A stretch of DNA of 17,864 nucleotides from a bacterium UBA2214 (GCA_002327255.1 DCUM01000208.1:1-17864); one strand, 5' to 3'. Shown: positions 7,628 to 16,015, counted from the stretch's first letter. The notes: a model not told the origin generated them from the letters alone. Numbers and translations: made by a program.

Positions 7628-8119
7628 TCAATCTTGGGTTCGAGCCCTGGCTGAATCTTTGCGGTGATGTTGCAGGCGATCGAGAAATGACTGCAGGAGA
7701 AATGCAGCGGCTATCTGATCCACCCTGTCGCGATGTTTCGAAGGCGATTTACCGCGTTCCTGCAGGCTTTTATGGGCACTCACTGTCGTCCATCTTTCGT
7801 CGTACATATAGACCGGAGTCTTCAGGCAACCGGACAGCGCGTCTGCAAATGCGGCGGCCAGGGTTGCTTTATCACCCGCGCGGCCATTCATGTGCAGGGG
7901 CAGACCGACGATGACAGCGATGACATTCTGCTCCTGCACGATGTCGGCAATTTCGGCACAGGGGAACTGGTGAGATAGATAAACCAGTGTCTTCAGGGAA
8001 GATGCGATGGTTTGCATCGGATCACAGAGGGCGAGTCCCATTCGCTTTTCCCCAAAGTCAACTCCAAGCAGGCGTCCCAGAGGCAGGCTGTTCAGAACAG
8101 ATGCATCAAATATGGGCAT
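7628..8119 (-). CDS. ruvX: RuvX/YqgF family putative pre-16S rRNA nuclease / Holliday-junction resolvase
   Basis: An RNase H-fold protein. Family members process the 5' end of 16S rRNA precursor and were also proposed as Holliday-junction resolvases; which role holds here is not visible. From the ATG at 8119 it has 163 residues, slightly long because of about 15 extra residues before GRLLGVDFGEKRMG. The conserved acidic residues are present: Asp21 in GVDFG, Glu108 in YDERWTT and Asp134 in VDQIAAAFLL. A GGAGG at 8137-8133 lies 13 bases from this ATG; a TTG at 8128, four bases from the GGAGG, would add three residues, so the start is ambiguous. It follows the HU gene closely and probably shares its transcript; lnt starts 90 bases after its stop. 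Confidence 0.93.
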   Translation of the reverse strand: MPIFDASVLNSLPLGRLLGVDFGEKRMGLALCDPMQTIASSLKTLVYLSHQFPCAEIADIVQEQNVIAVIVGLPLHMNGRAGDKATLAAAFADALSGCLKTPVYMYDERWTTVSAHKSLQERGKSPSKHRDRVDQIAAAFLLQSFLDRLQHHRKDSARARTQD

Positions 8120-8150
8120 GATATTCAAAAGGCCTCCGGGTATTTACACC

Positions 8151-8492
8151 TTAATTGCTTTGGCTCTCCTCAACCAAGGGTTGTTTGAGGACTTCTTTCA
8201 AAAGCTTTCCGGCCTTGAAGTGGGTTTTCCGGCGCGCAGGCACGTAGATGATCTCGCCTGTTTTGGGATTACGCGCTTTGGGTTTTGGTTTTGTCTTTTT
8301 CACTTCAAAAACGCCAAAGTCACGAATCTCGATCCGCACCTCAGGATTCGCCTCAGACATGAATTCGCGCAGTGCCTGAAACACGCCATCCACGACTTTT
8401 TCGGTCAAATATATCTTTTCTCCGACCAGTTTGGCCGTCCGCTTGGCCACATCTTTTTTGGTAATCGTGGATTTTACGTTTTCATTAGCCAT
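8151..8492 (-). CDS. HU/IHF family DNA-binding protein
   Basis: A 113-residue nucleoid-associated protein that bends DNA as a dimer. Family features: an N-terminal helical pair starting at about residue 9 (STITKKDVAKRTAKL), IRDFGVFEV at 56-64, the DNA-binding arm with RNPKTGE at 74-80 and its intercalating Pro76, then PARRKTHFKAGKLLKE. It is about 20 residues longer than E. coli HU, with a short polar N-terminal lead and a polar C-terminal tail. HU and IHF cannot be told apart from this. The ATG at 8492 has AAGGAG six bases upstream; an upstream in-frame TTG at 8507 would include that ribosome site and was rejected. The gene has its own probable promoter in the AT-rich region upstream. Confidence 0.95.
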   Translation of the reverse strand: MANENVKSTITKKDVAKRTAKLVGEKIYLTEKVVDGVFQALREFMSEANPEVRIEIRDFGVFEVKKTKPKPKARNPKTGEIIYVPARRKTHFKAGKLLKEVLKQPLVEESQSN

Positions 8493-8545
8493 GTTCAGCT
8501 CCTTCAAATAGGTTCGCGTCTATCCAATAAAAATATCATCTCAAT

Positions 8546-8574
8546 ATTATAACACTATAAATAATAATACTAAA
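8546..8574 (-). promoter_or_regulatory. Probable sigma70-type promoter of the HU-ruvX genes
   Basis: An exact TATAAT lies at 8551-8546, with TTTAGT (three of six matches to TTGACA) at 8574-8569 and a 17-base spacer. A start of transcription near 8539 would give a leader of about 46 bases before the ATG at 8492. The surrounding 120 bases are very AT-rich, which raises the chance of a fortuitous -10 match; the position just upstream of a strong ribosome site supports the call. Confidence 0.5.
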
Positions 8575-8646
8575 TAACGATTTTTACAATAAAAGACAAC
8601 AAAAAAATTCATATTTGCTTATTTTTTTTAAAAAAATGGCACTTTT

Positions 8647-10797
8647 TTATCGTTCCGACCAGCGATTGACGGAGATGACGCCATCGACTTTCCTGATTTT
8701 TTGCATGATGCGGTTGAGGTGGTCGAGGTCATGGACTTCAATGCTGAGTATGCAATTCACCAGTGAAACTTCAGAGTTCATATTGGCGCCGGCGATGATG
8801 CCATCCGCCGCCGCCACCGCATCGGAGAGTTCCGAGAGGAATTTGCCGCGGCGTTCACCCATGATATAGAGGCCGGCGAGAAAACGGCTGCCCTTCTCCA
8901 CATCCCAGGCGACATCGATGATGCGTTCCGGTTCCTGCATCAGACGCAAGAGGTTGTTGCAGGTATTGGTATGCACCACGATGCCGCGGCCCCTGGTGAC
9001 GATGCCGGTTATGGGTTCACCCGGAACCGGATTGCAGCATTTGCCGAAACTCAGCATGATGTTGTCCATGCCGGCGACGCGGACGCCGCGGCTTGATTTG
9101 CGGGCGCGCTCAATGAAGCGTTTGAAAAGGGATTCATCCTCGGTGATGGGTTTGTCGTCCGGAAGAATTTTTTTCAGCACCGAATCAAGTTTGACATCAC
9201 CCCGGCCCAACGCAGCGAGCAGATGGCGCGGTTCCTTGAAGTTCAGTTTGCCGGCGAGATCCGTGACATTGATATCCTTGATCTTGATGGAAAAACGCGC
9301 CAGGGATCGCATGAGCATTTCTTCGCCGAGCGTCACGCTGTTTTCAAACTGAATATCGCGCAGCCACTTTTTAATGCGCGCCCTGGCTTTGCTGCTGATG
9401 ACGAAATCAAGCCACCCCTCATTGGGCCGCTGGTTGGACGAGGTGATGATTTCTACGGTGTCGCCGCTGTGCAACTGGTGGCTCAATGGTACAATGCTGC
9501 CGTTCACTTTTGCCGCCAGGCAGTGCAAACCGATGTCTGTATGAACACCGAAGGCAAAATCGAGCGGTGTGGAGTGGATCGGCAGCCGGTATAGGTCTCC
9601 TTTTGGGGTGAAGACGAACACTTCATCCTGAAAGAGATTGACTTTGAGGTGATCCATGAAGGTACTGGTGTCCGTCTCGTCTTCGTCGGCGAGTTCCAGC
9701 ATCTGGCGGAGCCAAATCATGTGCTTGTCAAGATCGTCTTCACGGAGGCGCCCTTCCTTATAGCGCCAATGCGCGGCGATGCCATCCTCTGCGGTGCGGT
9801 GCATGACCTCTGTGCGAATCTGGATTTCGATGCGCCGGCCGGCGGGACCGATCACCGTGGTGTGCAACGATTGATAGCCATTGGTTTTTGGCGTGGCGAT
9901 ATAGTCTTTGAAACGCTCCGGGATCGGGGCGTAGAGCATGTGCACCAATCCCAGCGTGTGATAGCACTCCTCCACTTTTTCGACGATGATGCGGATGGCG
10001 TGCAGATCATAGATCTCTTCAAAGGGGATGTTCCGTTTGACAATTTTGGTGTAGATGCTGTAAAAGTGTTTGGGGCGTCCTTCAAAACGTGCGTGAATTT
10101 TGGCTTTCACCAGTGCATCGCGGATGGGGTGCGTCACCTCGCGAATGATTCTTTCGCGATTTGTGCGCGTGCTGTTGACACGTTGTACCAGATCCACGTA
10201 AATATCGGGTTCGAGAAATTTCAGGGAGAGATCTTCGAGTTCCCATTTGATTTTTGCCAGGCCGAGGCGGTGTGCGAGGGGCGCGTAGACTTCGCGCGTT
10301 TCCAGTGCGATACGGCGCCGCTTGCGCTCGGGCAGATATTCGAGCGTGCGCATATTGTGCAGACGGTCGGCAAACTTGATGATGATGACGCGAATATCCT
10401 TCACCATGGAAAGAAGCATTTTGCGAAAGTTTTCCGCTTGCCTTTCCTCGAACTCGAGCAATTTGATATCGGAAATCTTGGTGACGCCGTCGACGAGACT
10501 GGCAATGTTCCCGCCGAACTCCTTTGCGACACGCTCGATGGTCAGTTCGGTATCCTCTGCGGTATCGTGCAGCACGCCCGCGGCGATGGTTTCGAAATCC
10601 ATCTTCAGGCCGGTGAGGATTTTGGCGACTTCAAGGGGATGTTCAAAATAGGGTTTGCCGGATTTGCGAAGCTGGTTGCGGTGGGCATCAAAACTGAATT
10701 CAAACGCCTTGCGCAGCAAGGCCGCATCCAGGCTCTGGTTGTAGCGGCTGATACGGCGCAGCAATCCTTCGAATACTTCTTCGTAGACAGCATCCAT
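8647..10797 (-). CDS. spoT: Bifunctional (p)ppGpp synthetase/hydrolase (Rel/SpoT)
   Basis: Makes (p)ppGpp from ATP and GTP/GDP and degrades it, setting the stringent response. The 716-residue protein has the full long-RSH layout. Hydrolase HD domain: His53, His77-Asp78 in LHDTAEDTE and Asp144 in KFADRLHNMR. Synthetase: about 235-345, with RFKD at 295-298 then YIATPKTNGYQSLHT, and EIQIRTEVMH. TGS: about 392-452 (VFVFTPKGDL). A Cys-pair region has CCNPVPGE at 587-594. ACT: about 638-712. The intact HD residues and the R-x-K-D form of the synthetase motif (not E-x-D-D) mark a bifunctional enzyme. The frame opens at a TTG at 10803; the ATG at 10797, with GGTGA six bases upstream, is preferred. 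It is last in the long run of genes starting with yicC. Confidence 0.95.
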   Translation of the reverse strand: MDAVYEEVFEGLLRRISRYNQSLDAALLRKAFEFSFDAHRNQLRKSGKPYFEHPLEVAKILTGLKMDFETIAAGVLHDTAEDTELTIERVAKEFGGNIASLVDGVTKISDIKLLEFEERQAENFRKMLLSMVKDIRVIIIKFADRLHNMRTLEYLPERKRRRIALETREVYAPLAHRLGLAKIKWELEDLSLKFLEPDIYVDLVQRVNSTRTNRERIIREVTHPIRDALVKAKIHARFEGRPKHFYSIYTKIVKRNIPFEEIYDLHAIRIIVEKVEECYHTLGLVHMLYAPIPERFKDYIATPKTNGYQSLHTTVIGPAGRRIEIQIRTEVMHRTAEDGIAAHWRYKEGRLREDDLDKHMIWLRQMLELADEDETDTSTFMDHLKVNLFQDEVFVFTPKGDLYRLPIHSTPLDFAFGVHTDIGLHCLAAKVNGSIVPLSHQLHSGDTVEIITSSNQRPNEGWLDFVISSKARARIKKWLRDIQFENSVTLGEEMLMRSLARFSIKIKDINVTDLAGKLNFKEPRHLLAALGRGDVKLDSVLKKILPDDKPITEDESLFKRFIERARKSSRGVRVAGMDNIMLSFGKCCNPVPGEPITGIVTRGRGIVVHTNTCNNLLRLMQEPERIIDVAWDVEKGSRFLAGLYIMGERRGKFLSELSDAVAAADGIIAGANMNSEVSLVNCILSIEVHDLDHLNRIMQKIRKVDGVISVNRWSER

Positions 10798-10829
10798 GCA
10801 CAATCACCATCGGAGAGATTAAGCGTCCA

Positions 10830-12209
10830 TCAGTAGGGCGCTGGCGAGACGGTTGGAATTTCCACCCGCCCTGTCTCTTTGGGCGCGAATAAGACATACT
10901 CTTTTAAAAAGATCAATTCGATGCTGTCCGTGGGACCGTTACGCTGCTTGGCGACGATGATCTCTGCGAGATTCTCCTGGTCGGGTTCCACCGGCCCGTA
11001 CACAGCGGGACGATAGATGAACATCACCACATCCGCATCCTGCTCGATAGCGCCCGATTCGCGCAGATCGGACAACATGGGTTTGCGCTCACCGCCGCGC
11101 GATTCCACGGCGCGGGAGAGCTGCGATAAAGCGAGCACCGGTATATCCAGTTCCTTGGCCAAGGCCTTGAGAGATTGGGATATCTGGGCAATTTCAATCT
11201 GGCGGCTTTCCGGCCGCCCCACACCACGCACCAGCTGCAGATAGTCAACGACCAAAAGTCCGATATCAAATTCCACTTTGAGCCTGCGAGCCTTGGAACG
11301 GATTTCCATGATGGTCATGCCGGGGGAGTCGTCGATATAGATGGGTGCTTTTTCAAGCGATCCAACCGCAACCACCAGTTTGGACAATTCATTCTCGGGC
11401 AGTTTGCCGATGCGCACGAGGTGCGCATCCACCCGGGCTTCGGCGCAGAGCAGACGCATGGCGATCTGCGGCGAGGACATTTCAAGGCTGAAAATGCCGA
11501 CGGGCACTCCATAACCGGCCGCATATCGCGCCATGTTGAGCGCAAAAGCGGTTTTACCCATCGAGGGGCGCGCGGCGAGAATGATCAATTCGGATCTTTG
11601 CATACCGGACAACAGACCGTCCAATGCTTTATAGCCGGTGGGCACGCCCGTGACGCCGTCGAGTTTGCCATGGTAATTGTCGATCATATCCATGGTCTGG
11701 AATAGAATCGGCCTGAGATGAGAGAAGGATTTCCGTTTGCGCTGTTCGGAGAGCGCAAATATTTTTTTCTCGGCGGCATCGATGACGTCATGGGCTTCGT
11801 CGCTGGCCTGGAAACAATCAATCTGGATCTCATTGGCCACTTCGATCATTTTGCGCAACAGCGCTTTGTTGAGCACAATGCGGCAATAATGCTCCACATT
11901 GGCCGCTGAGGGAATGCGTTCGACCAGTTCGGTGAGATAATAGTAGCCGCCGATTTTCTCCAGTTCCTGCTGTTTGCCCAACTCTTCGGAGACGGTGAGG
12001 ATATCGATGGGCTCGCTCTTTTCAAACAGGGCGCGACTGGCCAGAAAGATCTTGCGATGCGCCTCTTTGTAAAAACAGCTTTCATCGACAAGTTCGAACA
12101 CCGTATTGGCCGCATGGGGCTCGATCATCAGGGAGCCGAGCACTGCCATTTCCGCCTCGAGCGCCTGGGGCGGCATTTTGGTGATGCTGGTTTCGTTGGT
12201 GTTGGCCAT
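10830..12209 (-). CDS. dnaB: Replicative DNA helicase DnaB
   Basis: The ring-shaped 5'-to-3' helicase of the replication fork, which interacts with DnaG primase. From the ATG at 12209 it has 459 residues, normal for the family. The N-terminal primase-interaction domain begins with PPQALEAEMAVLGSLM (about 13-28). The RecA-like domain carries Walker A RPSMGKT at 214-220, Walker B LLVVDYLQL at 318-326, LSQLSRAVESR, and the C-terminal AKQRNGPT with the arginine-finger region. No intein interrupts it. The long frame opens at 12293 inside the glycosylase gene, but the MANTNE start fits the family better; its Shine-Dalgarno match is weak. It starts 10 bases after the preceding stop, so translation is probably coupled. 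Confidence 0.97.
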   Translation of the reverse strand: MANTNETSITKMPPQALEAEMAVLGSLMIEPHAANTVFELVDESCFYKEAHRKIFLASRALFEKSEPIDILTVSEELGKQQELEKIGGYYYLTELVERIPSAANVEHYCRIVLNKALLRKMIEVANEIQIDCFQASDEAHDVIDAAEKKIFALSEQRKRKSFSHLRPILFQTMDMIDNYHGKLDGVTGVPTGYKALDGLLSGMQRSELIILAARPSMGKTAFALNMARYAAGYGVPVGIFSLEMSSPQIAMRLLCAEARVDAHLVRIGKLPENELSKLVVAVGSLEKAPIYIDDSPGMTIMEIRSKARRLKVEFDIGLLVVDYLQLVRGVGRPESRQIEIAQISQSLKALAKELDIPVLALSQLSRAVESRGGERKPMLSDLRESGAIEQDADVVMFIYRPAVYGPVEPDQENLAEIIVAKQRNGPTDSIELIFLKEYVLFAPKETGRVEIPTVSPAPY

Positions 12210-12219
12210 AGACGGCTGC

Positions 12220-12933
12220 TCAAGAAGGTTGAATATTCTGTAAAAATTGATCGTAGAGTTGTCGCAGGCGTTGCACGTCTTCCCACGTCTCACGCTTGAA
12301 TTGCGGATAGCGTATCAGCGCTGCTGGATGGTACGTCACCAAAAGTGGGATACCCTGCCAGTCATGCACCCGGCCGCGCAGACTCGAGAGGGCCGCCTGG
12401 GTGTGCAAGAGCGTTTGTGCCGCATGCCTTCCCAGGCAGAGAATGAAGGCCGGTTTGATCAGGTGAAGCTGATGCTCGAGATAGGGCAGGCACTGCGAGA
12501 TTTCTGCTGGCAGAGGGTCGCGATTTCCGGGCGGACGGCATTTAAGCACGTTACAGATATACACCTGCTCCCGTTGCAACTGAATGGCCGCCAGTATCTT
12601 ATCCAGCAGGAGACCGGCATCACCGACAAAGGGTTTGCCCATCTGATCTTCTCTGGCGCCCGGCGCTTCGCCCACCAACACAATATGCGCATTTTCGTTG
12701 CCACTTCCAAAGACTAAATTATTCCGACTCTTGCTTAACAGGCATCTGTCGCAGGCGGCAATTTCCGCCACGAATGCTTGCAATGAGGCACATTTCCTCC
12801 AGGGTTCTTCGCTCTCCTGAGAAAAGGCCCCGGCCTCCAGGCGCAAATCCCTTGCCGGGAGTGCCAATTCATCACCGTAGATTTCAATTTGTTCACGGAT
12901 GAAAGCCGCCAGGTCGGGTTGCGATGGTTTCAT
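12220..12933 (-). CDS. Family-4 type uracil-DNA glycosylase with Fe-S cluster
   Basis: Removes uracil from DNA as the first step of base-excision repair. The 237-residue protein has the four Cys expected to hold a 4Fe-4S cluster: Cys61 and Cys64 (CDRC), Cys132 (NVLKCRPPGNRDP) and Cys148. Motif GEAPGARED is at 88-96, followed by GKPFVGDAG, and the second catalytic-loop motif HPAALIR is at 202-208. About 50 N-terminal residues precede the conserved domain and look variable. The phage SPO1 DNA-polymerase-related proteins share this domain, but the full motif set supports a true glycosylase. The ATG at 12933 follows an AAGGG and lies seven bases after the coaBC stop. It is placed between coaBC and dnaB in the same run. 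Confidence 0.94.
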   Translation of the reverse strand: MKPSQPDLAAFIREQIEIYGDELALPARDLRLEAGAFSQESEEPWRKCASLQAFVAEIAACDRCLLSKSRNNLVFGSGNENAHIVLVGEAPGAREDQMGKPFVGDAGLLLDKILAAIQLQREQVYICNVLKCRPPGNRDPLPAEISQCLPYLEHQLHLIKPAFILCLGRHAAQTLLHTQAALSSLRGRVHDWQGIPLLVTYHPAALIRYPQFKRETWEDVQRLRQLYDQFLQNIQPS

Positions 12934-12940
12934 GATCCCT

Positions 12941-14137
12941 TCACCTCACCGTCAGCAAATTTTGCACCGCATCGAGAATGCGGTCAGCCACCTCGAGCTT
13001 GGAGAGCTTTGGCCAGGTTTCCTGTTGGCCCGAACGGTGCAGAAGCGTCACCACATTGGTATCCACTTCAAAACCGGCGTCCGGTTCGAGCGGATTATTG
13101 AGCACGATCAAATCGAGATCTTTTTGCTCCATTTTATGCAACGAGTATGGAATTTCATTTTCAGTCTCGAGTGAAAATCCGACATGAATCCGTTCGCCTT
13201 TGCCGCTGGCGGCTGCCTGAAGAATATCCCGCGTTCTCACCAGGCGCAGTAAAAGTTCTGCATCGCTCTTTTTAATTTTTTGCGGGGAGACGCTGCCGGG
13301 AATGTAGTCACTGACCGCGGCGGCCATGATGAGGACATCCTGATCGACGAGATGCTTCTCTACGGCTTCGAGCATTTGCGCTGCGGTTTGGACGCGCTGC
13401 AGGGAGACGCCTGAGAACGCCCGTTCATGACTCGGACCGGTGATGAGCGTGACCTGTGCACCGCGCAGCGCGGCGCGTTCGGCGACGGCAAAACCCATCT
13501 TGCCGGAAGAGCGGTTGCCGAGGTAGCGGACGGGATCAAGCGCTTCGTAGGTCGGACCGGCGGTGACGAGAACTTTTTTGCCCGTGAAATCTTTTTTCAC
13601 CGTGACGGCCGTTTTGACCGCATCGACGATTTCATCCAGTTCAGCCAAACGCCCCCATCCCACCTCACCGCAGGCAAGCTCACCCTGTCCCGGCGTCACC
13701 ACCAGGTATCCGTTTTGCAGCAGCTTGTTCTGATTCTGTTGATACAGGGGGTTGGCGTACATCTCTTTATTCATGGCCGGACATACTATGACAGGTGCCG
13801 TACAAGCCGCCACGGTTGTGGTCACGGCATTGTCGGCGAGACCATTGGCAATCTTGGCAATGGTATTGGCCGTTGCCGGGCACAGGAGCACGGTATCGGG
13901 CCAGCGCGCCCAGTCAATATGGAGGGTGCCGCCGCCTGCAGCCGGAAAGAGATCGGTCAAAACCGCATGGCCGGTGAGCGTTTCGAAAGTGAGTGGTGAG
14001 ATGAAGTGAGTCGCCGCCGGAGTCATCATCACCCGGACGTGGGCGGCGGATTTTATCAAATAGCGGACCAGTTCAGCCGCTTTATAGGCGGCGATGCCAC
14101 CGGTCACACCGACGACTATTTTTTTATCCTGCAACAC
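12941..14137 (-). CDS. coaBC: Bifunctional phosphopantothenoylcysteine decarboxylase / phosphopantothenate-cysteine ligase
   Basis: Catalyses two coenzyme A steps: CTP-dependent joining of cysteine to phosphopantothenate (CoaB) and FMN-dependent decarboxylation to phosphopantetheine (CoaC). The 398-residue protein has the CoaC flavoprotein domain first (VTGGIAAYKA at 11-20, catalytic His73 in LHIDWARW, PAMN at 120-123, Cys156 in the substrate flap GELACGEVGWGRL). The CoaB domain follows from about residue 187 (GPTYE, DPVRYLGNRSSGKMG, MAAAVSDY and KIKK at 287-290). The start is GTG at 14137, with GGGAG ten bases upstream; the next codon is TTG and could also serve. It lies 27 bases after rpoZ. 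Confidence 0.96.
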   Translation of the reverse strand: MLQDKKIVVGVTGGIAAYKAAELVRYLIKSAAHVRVMMTPAATHFISPLTFETLTGHAVLTDLFPAAGGGTLHIDWARWPDTVLLCPATANTIAKIANGLADNAVTTTVAACTAPVIVCPAMNKEMYANPLYQQNQNKLLQNGYLVVTPGQGELACGEVGWGRLAELDEIVDAVKTAVTVKKDFTGKKVLVTAGPTYEALDPVRYLGNRSSGKMGFAVAERAALRGAQVTLITGPSHERAFSGVSLQRVQTAAQMLEAVEKHLVDQDVLIMAAAVSDYIPGSVSPQKIKKSDAELLLRLVRTRDILQAAASGKGERIHVGFSLETENEIPYSLHKMEQKDLDLIVLNNPLEPDAGFEVDTNVVTLLHRSGQQETWPKLSKLEVADRILDAVQNLLTVR

Positions 14138-14164
14138 CGGAGGGAATCTCCCGCGATTCAGGGA

Positions 14165-14440
14165 TCATTCAGGGTATTCTTTGTTCAACATCCCGTCCAA
14201 CATCTCCTGCAACGCCATGGAGGTTGGTTTGGGAAGTTTGAGATATTGACGGTCCACGACATCCTGGCTCACCCCTTCGTCATCATAATTATCGCTGTTG
14301 CTGATCGAGGCGGCTTCAGCATCGAGCACACGTTTCTGCTCTTCGTTAATCTGGCGGGCGCGCCGTGCGATCATGATAATCGCCTCATAGACGTTTTCTG
14401 CATACTGGTCGAAATTGTCCAGTGGTAAAGTGCGAATCAT
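14165..14440 (-). CDS. rpoZ: RNA polymerase omega subunit
   Basis: The small subunit that helps fold beta-prime and, in proteobacteria, contributes to a ppGpp site on RNA polymerase. The 91-residue protein shows the RpoZ core NVYEAIIMIARRARQIN at 16-32, followed by an acidic, variable tail. Position between gmk and coaBC is typical and supports the call. The ATG at 14440 has GGAGG eight bases upstream; a TTG five codons earlier overlaps that site and was rejected. The open frame ends 27 bases before the coaBC GTG. Confidence 0.9.
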   Translation of the reverse strand: MIRTLPLDNFDQYAENVYEAIIMIARRARQINEEQKRVLDAEAASISNSDNYDDEGVSQDVVDRQYLKLPKPTSMALQEMLDGMLNKEYPE

Positions 14441-14460
14441 ACTTGTTGCCTCCAATCCAT

Positions 14461-15042
14461 CTATATATGCTTGCTGTTTAAGCGATCTTCAATGAGCTGC
14501 TTTACGCCTTTGATGGCTTCGCCGAGTACGATGTTGGTCACATGGTGCTGAAAGAGTTCCCCCATTTCCAATTCCATTTCCATGCGCTTCAGTCGCAGGG
14601 CGACTTCTTCCTCAGACTCGGTGGCGCGTCCCGATAATCTGCGCAGCAGCGTCTCCCTATCCGGAGGATCGAGAAAAATCATCAGCGTCTGATCAGGAAA
14701 ATGGTTATTGATGCTAACAGCGCCATTGACATCGATATCAAAAAAAACAATACAGCCTTTTTTCAGCCACTTTAAAATCGGTTTTTGCGGGGTGCCATAC
14801 CAGTGGTCGTGGACTCGTTCATATTCGACCAGTTCCCCGGCGCAAACCATATGCTGAAACGTCGTCTCATCCACAAACCAATAATCAACGCCGTTTTTTT
14901 CCAGCGGGCGCCGCGGGCGCGTGGTCGCCGAAATGGAAAAGCGATAGCGGCGATCGCCCTCCTCCAGTATCTTGCGGATTACTGTGGTTTTGCCTCCGCC
15001 TGACGGCGAGGAGACAACCACGAGAAGTCCTGGTGAGGTCAC
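14461..15042 (-). CDS. gmk: Guanylate kinase
   Basis: Phosphorylates GMP to GDP using ATP, supplying GTP and, indirectly, (p)ppGpp. The 193-residue length is standard. The P-loop SPSGGGKT is at 12-19, the GMP-binding segment has TTRPRRPLEKNGVDYWF at 40-56 (Arg42, Arg45), then ELVEYERVHDHWYGTP with Glu73 and Tyr82 in the GMP pocket, and FFDIDVNGA at 100-108. The start is GTG at 15042: the protein cannot begin later without losing the first strand, and GGGA lies eight bases upstream. It begins 21 bases after the yicC stop. Gmk is inhibited by (p)ppGpp in many bacteria, which fits its place in an operon ending in spoT. Confidence 0.96.
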   Translation of the reverse strand: MTSPGLLVVVSSPSGGGKTTVIRKILEEGDRRYRFSISATTRPRRPLEKNGVDYWFVDETTFQHMVCAGELVEYERVHDHWYGTPQKPILKWLKKGCIVFFDIDVNGAVSINNHFPDQTLMIFLDPPDRETLLRRLSGRATESEEEVALRLKRMEMELEMGELFQHHVTNIVLGEAIKGVKQLIEDRLNSKHI

Positions 15043-15063
15043 GGCTCCAATCCCGATCAGGGT

Positions 15064-15942
15064 TTATTCGATATTCTGCACTTGTTCGCGCAGTTTCTCT
15101 ACTTCATCTTTTATTTCGATGACCAGATGCGAAATTTCCGCGGAAGAGGCTTTACTGCCGATGGTGTTGGCCTCCCGGTTCATTTCCTGAAGCAGAAAAT
15201 TGAGCTTTCTGCCCGGTGCGGCTTCATTTTCCAGAATCTGAACGAAAGCTTTGTTATGACTGTGAAAACGCACGCACTCTTCGGTGACATCGAGGCGGTC
15301 AGAGAGAAATGCCAGTTCCATTTCCAGGCGCCCCTCTTCAATACGCTCTTCCTGGACGAGGGCGCGTACGCGTTGACGCAGCTTGTCCATCTCCTCCCTG
15401 GGTCTGTTTGCAGCCAGCGCTTCGATGGCGCGGATCATTTTTTCGAGATTCTCGATGCGCTGCATAAAATCGCGCACCAATTCAGCGCCTTCATTCCGGC
15501 GCATCGACTGCAGCTCTTCCAGGGCTGCCGTCAGCGCCTGGCGGGTGCATTCCCAATATTTTTCGGTCTCAGGCGCATTATCATCACTGATAATGATATC
15601 GGGAAGCGTCAGCAACTGCCCCAGCTCGATCCGCCCCCCGAGGTTGAGTTCCTGCTGCAACTCGGTTGCCAGACGGTGATACAAGAGAGCCAGCGGTTTA
15701 TTCAGTGTCAGCGTTTGCAGATTGGCGTTCTGACTCTGCACGGTGATGCTGATGTTGATGCGGCCCCTGGAGAGTGATTTGCCGATGAGTTCCTTGATCT
15801 GGTTTTCAAAATCGGCTAAAATCCTCGGATTCCGCAACGAGATGTCCAGAAAACGGTTGTTGACAGAGCGAATTTCGACGGCGACTTCTATCTCATCCTT
15901 TTGATACGCCGACCTGCCATAACCCGTCATGCTCGAAACCAT
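15064..15942 (-). CDS. yicC: YicC/YloC family RNA-associated protein (putative endoribonuclease)
   Basis: Family members have been linked to RNA turnover and endoribonuclease activity; the role here is inferred only from the family. The 292-residue protein begins with the hallmark SSMTGYGRS (3-11), has EIRSVNNRFLD (23-33), and ends in the DUF1732 segment with FLLQEMNREANTIGSKA and the terminal EQVQNIE. The region between is largely helical and acidic, likely coiled-coil. The ATG at 15942 has AGGA six bases upstream; a TTG nine codons earlier was rejected because family members start at this Met. It is the first gene after a good promoter and precedes gmk and rpoZ, a widely conserved order. 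Confidence 0.93.
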   Translation of the reverse strand: MVSSMTGYGRSAYQKDEIEVAVEIRSVNNRFLDISLRNPRILADFENQIKELIGKSLSRGRINISITVQSQNANLQTLTLNKPLALLYHRLATELQQELNLGGRIELGQLLTLPDIIISDDNAPETEKYWECTRQALTAALEELQSMRRNEGAELVRDFMQRIENLEKMIRAIEALAANRPREEMDKLRQRVRALVQEERIEEGRLEMELAFLSDRLDVTEECVRFHSHNKAFVQILENEAAPGRKLNFLLQEMNREANTIGSKASSAEISHLVIEIKDEVEKLREQVQNIE

Positions 15943-15972
15943 AAGAATTCCTGATATAAATGAACTCACCTA

Positions 15973-15992
15973 TAAAATAAACATTTATTTTA
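15973..15992. repeat. 20-bp A/T palindrome at the yicC promoter
   Basis: TAAAATAAA and TTTATTTTA form a perfect 9-bp inverted repeat separated by CA. The right arm overlaps the -10 hexamer, and the left arm covers the expected transcription start. It could be an operator for a dimeric repressor, or a chance product of the AT-rich context. Confidence 0.5.
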
Positions 15993-16015
15993 GTGATTTT
16001 TTTCTATATAGTCAA
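15987..16015 (-). promoter_or_regulatory. Sigma70-type promoter for the yicC-gmk-rpoZ-coaBC-udg-dnaB-spoT run
   Basis: TTGACT (five of six) at 16015-16010, a 17-base spacer containing an A-run, and TAAAAT (five of six) at 15992-15987. A start near 15980 would give a leader of about 38 bases to the yicC ATG. This is the best promoter match in the window, placed just before a run of seven closely spaced genes. Confidence 0.7.

Noticed and set aside
9649..10836. A 395-codon open frame on the plus strand opposite spoT
   Set aside because: It mirrors the antisense of a clear, full-length Rel/SpoT protein; its product shows no domain and its composition is that of a reverse-strand shadow.
14138..14160. 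Possible hairpin (GGGA-GAT-TCCC) covering the coaBC ribosome site
   Set aside because: Only four base pairs with a three-base loop; too weak to claim a regulatory structure.
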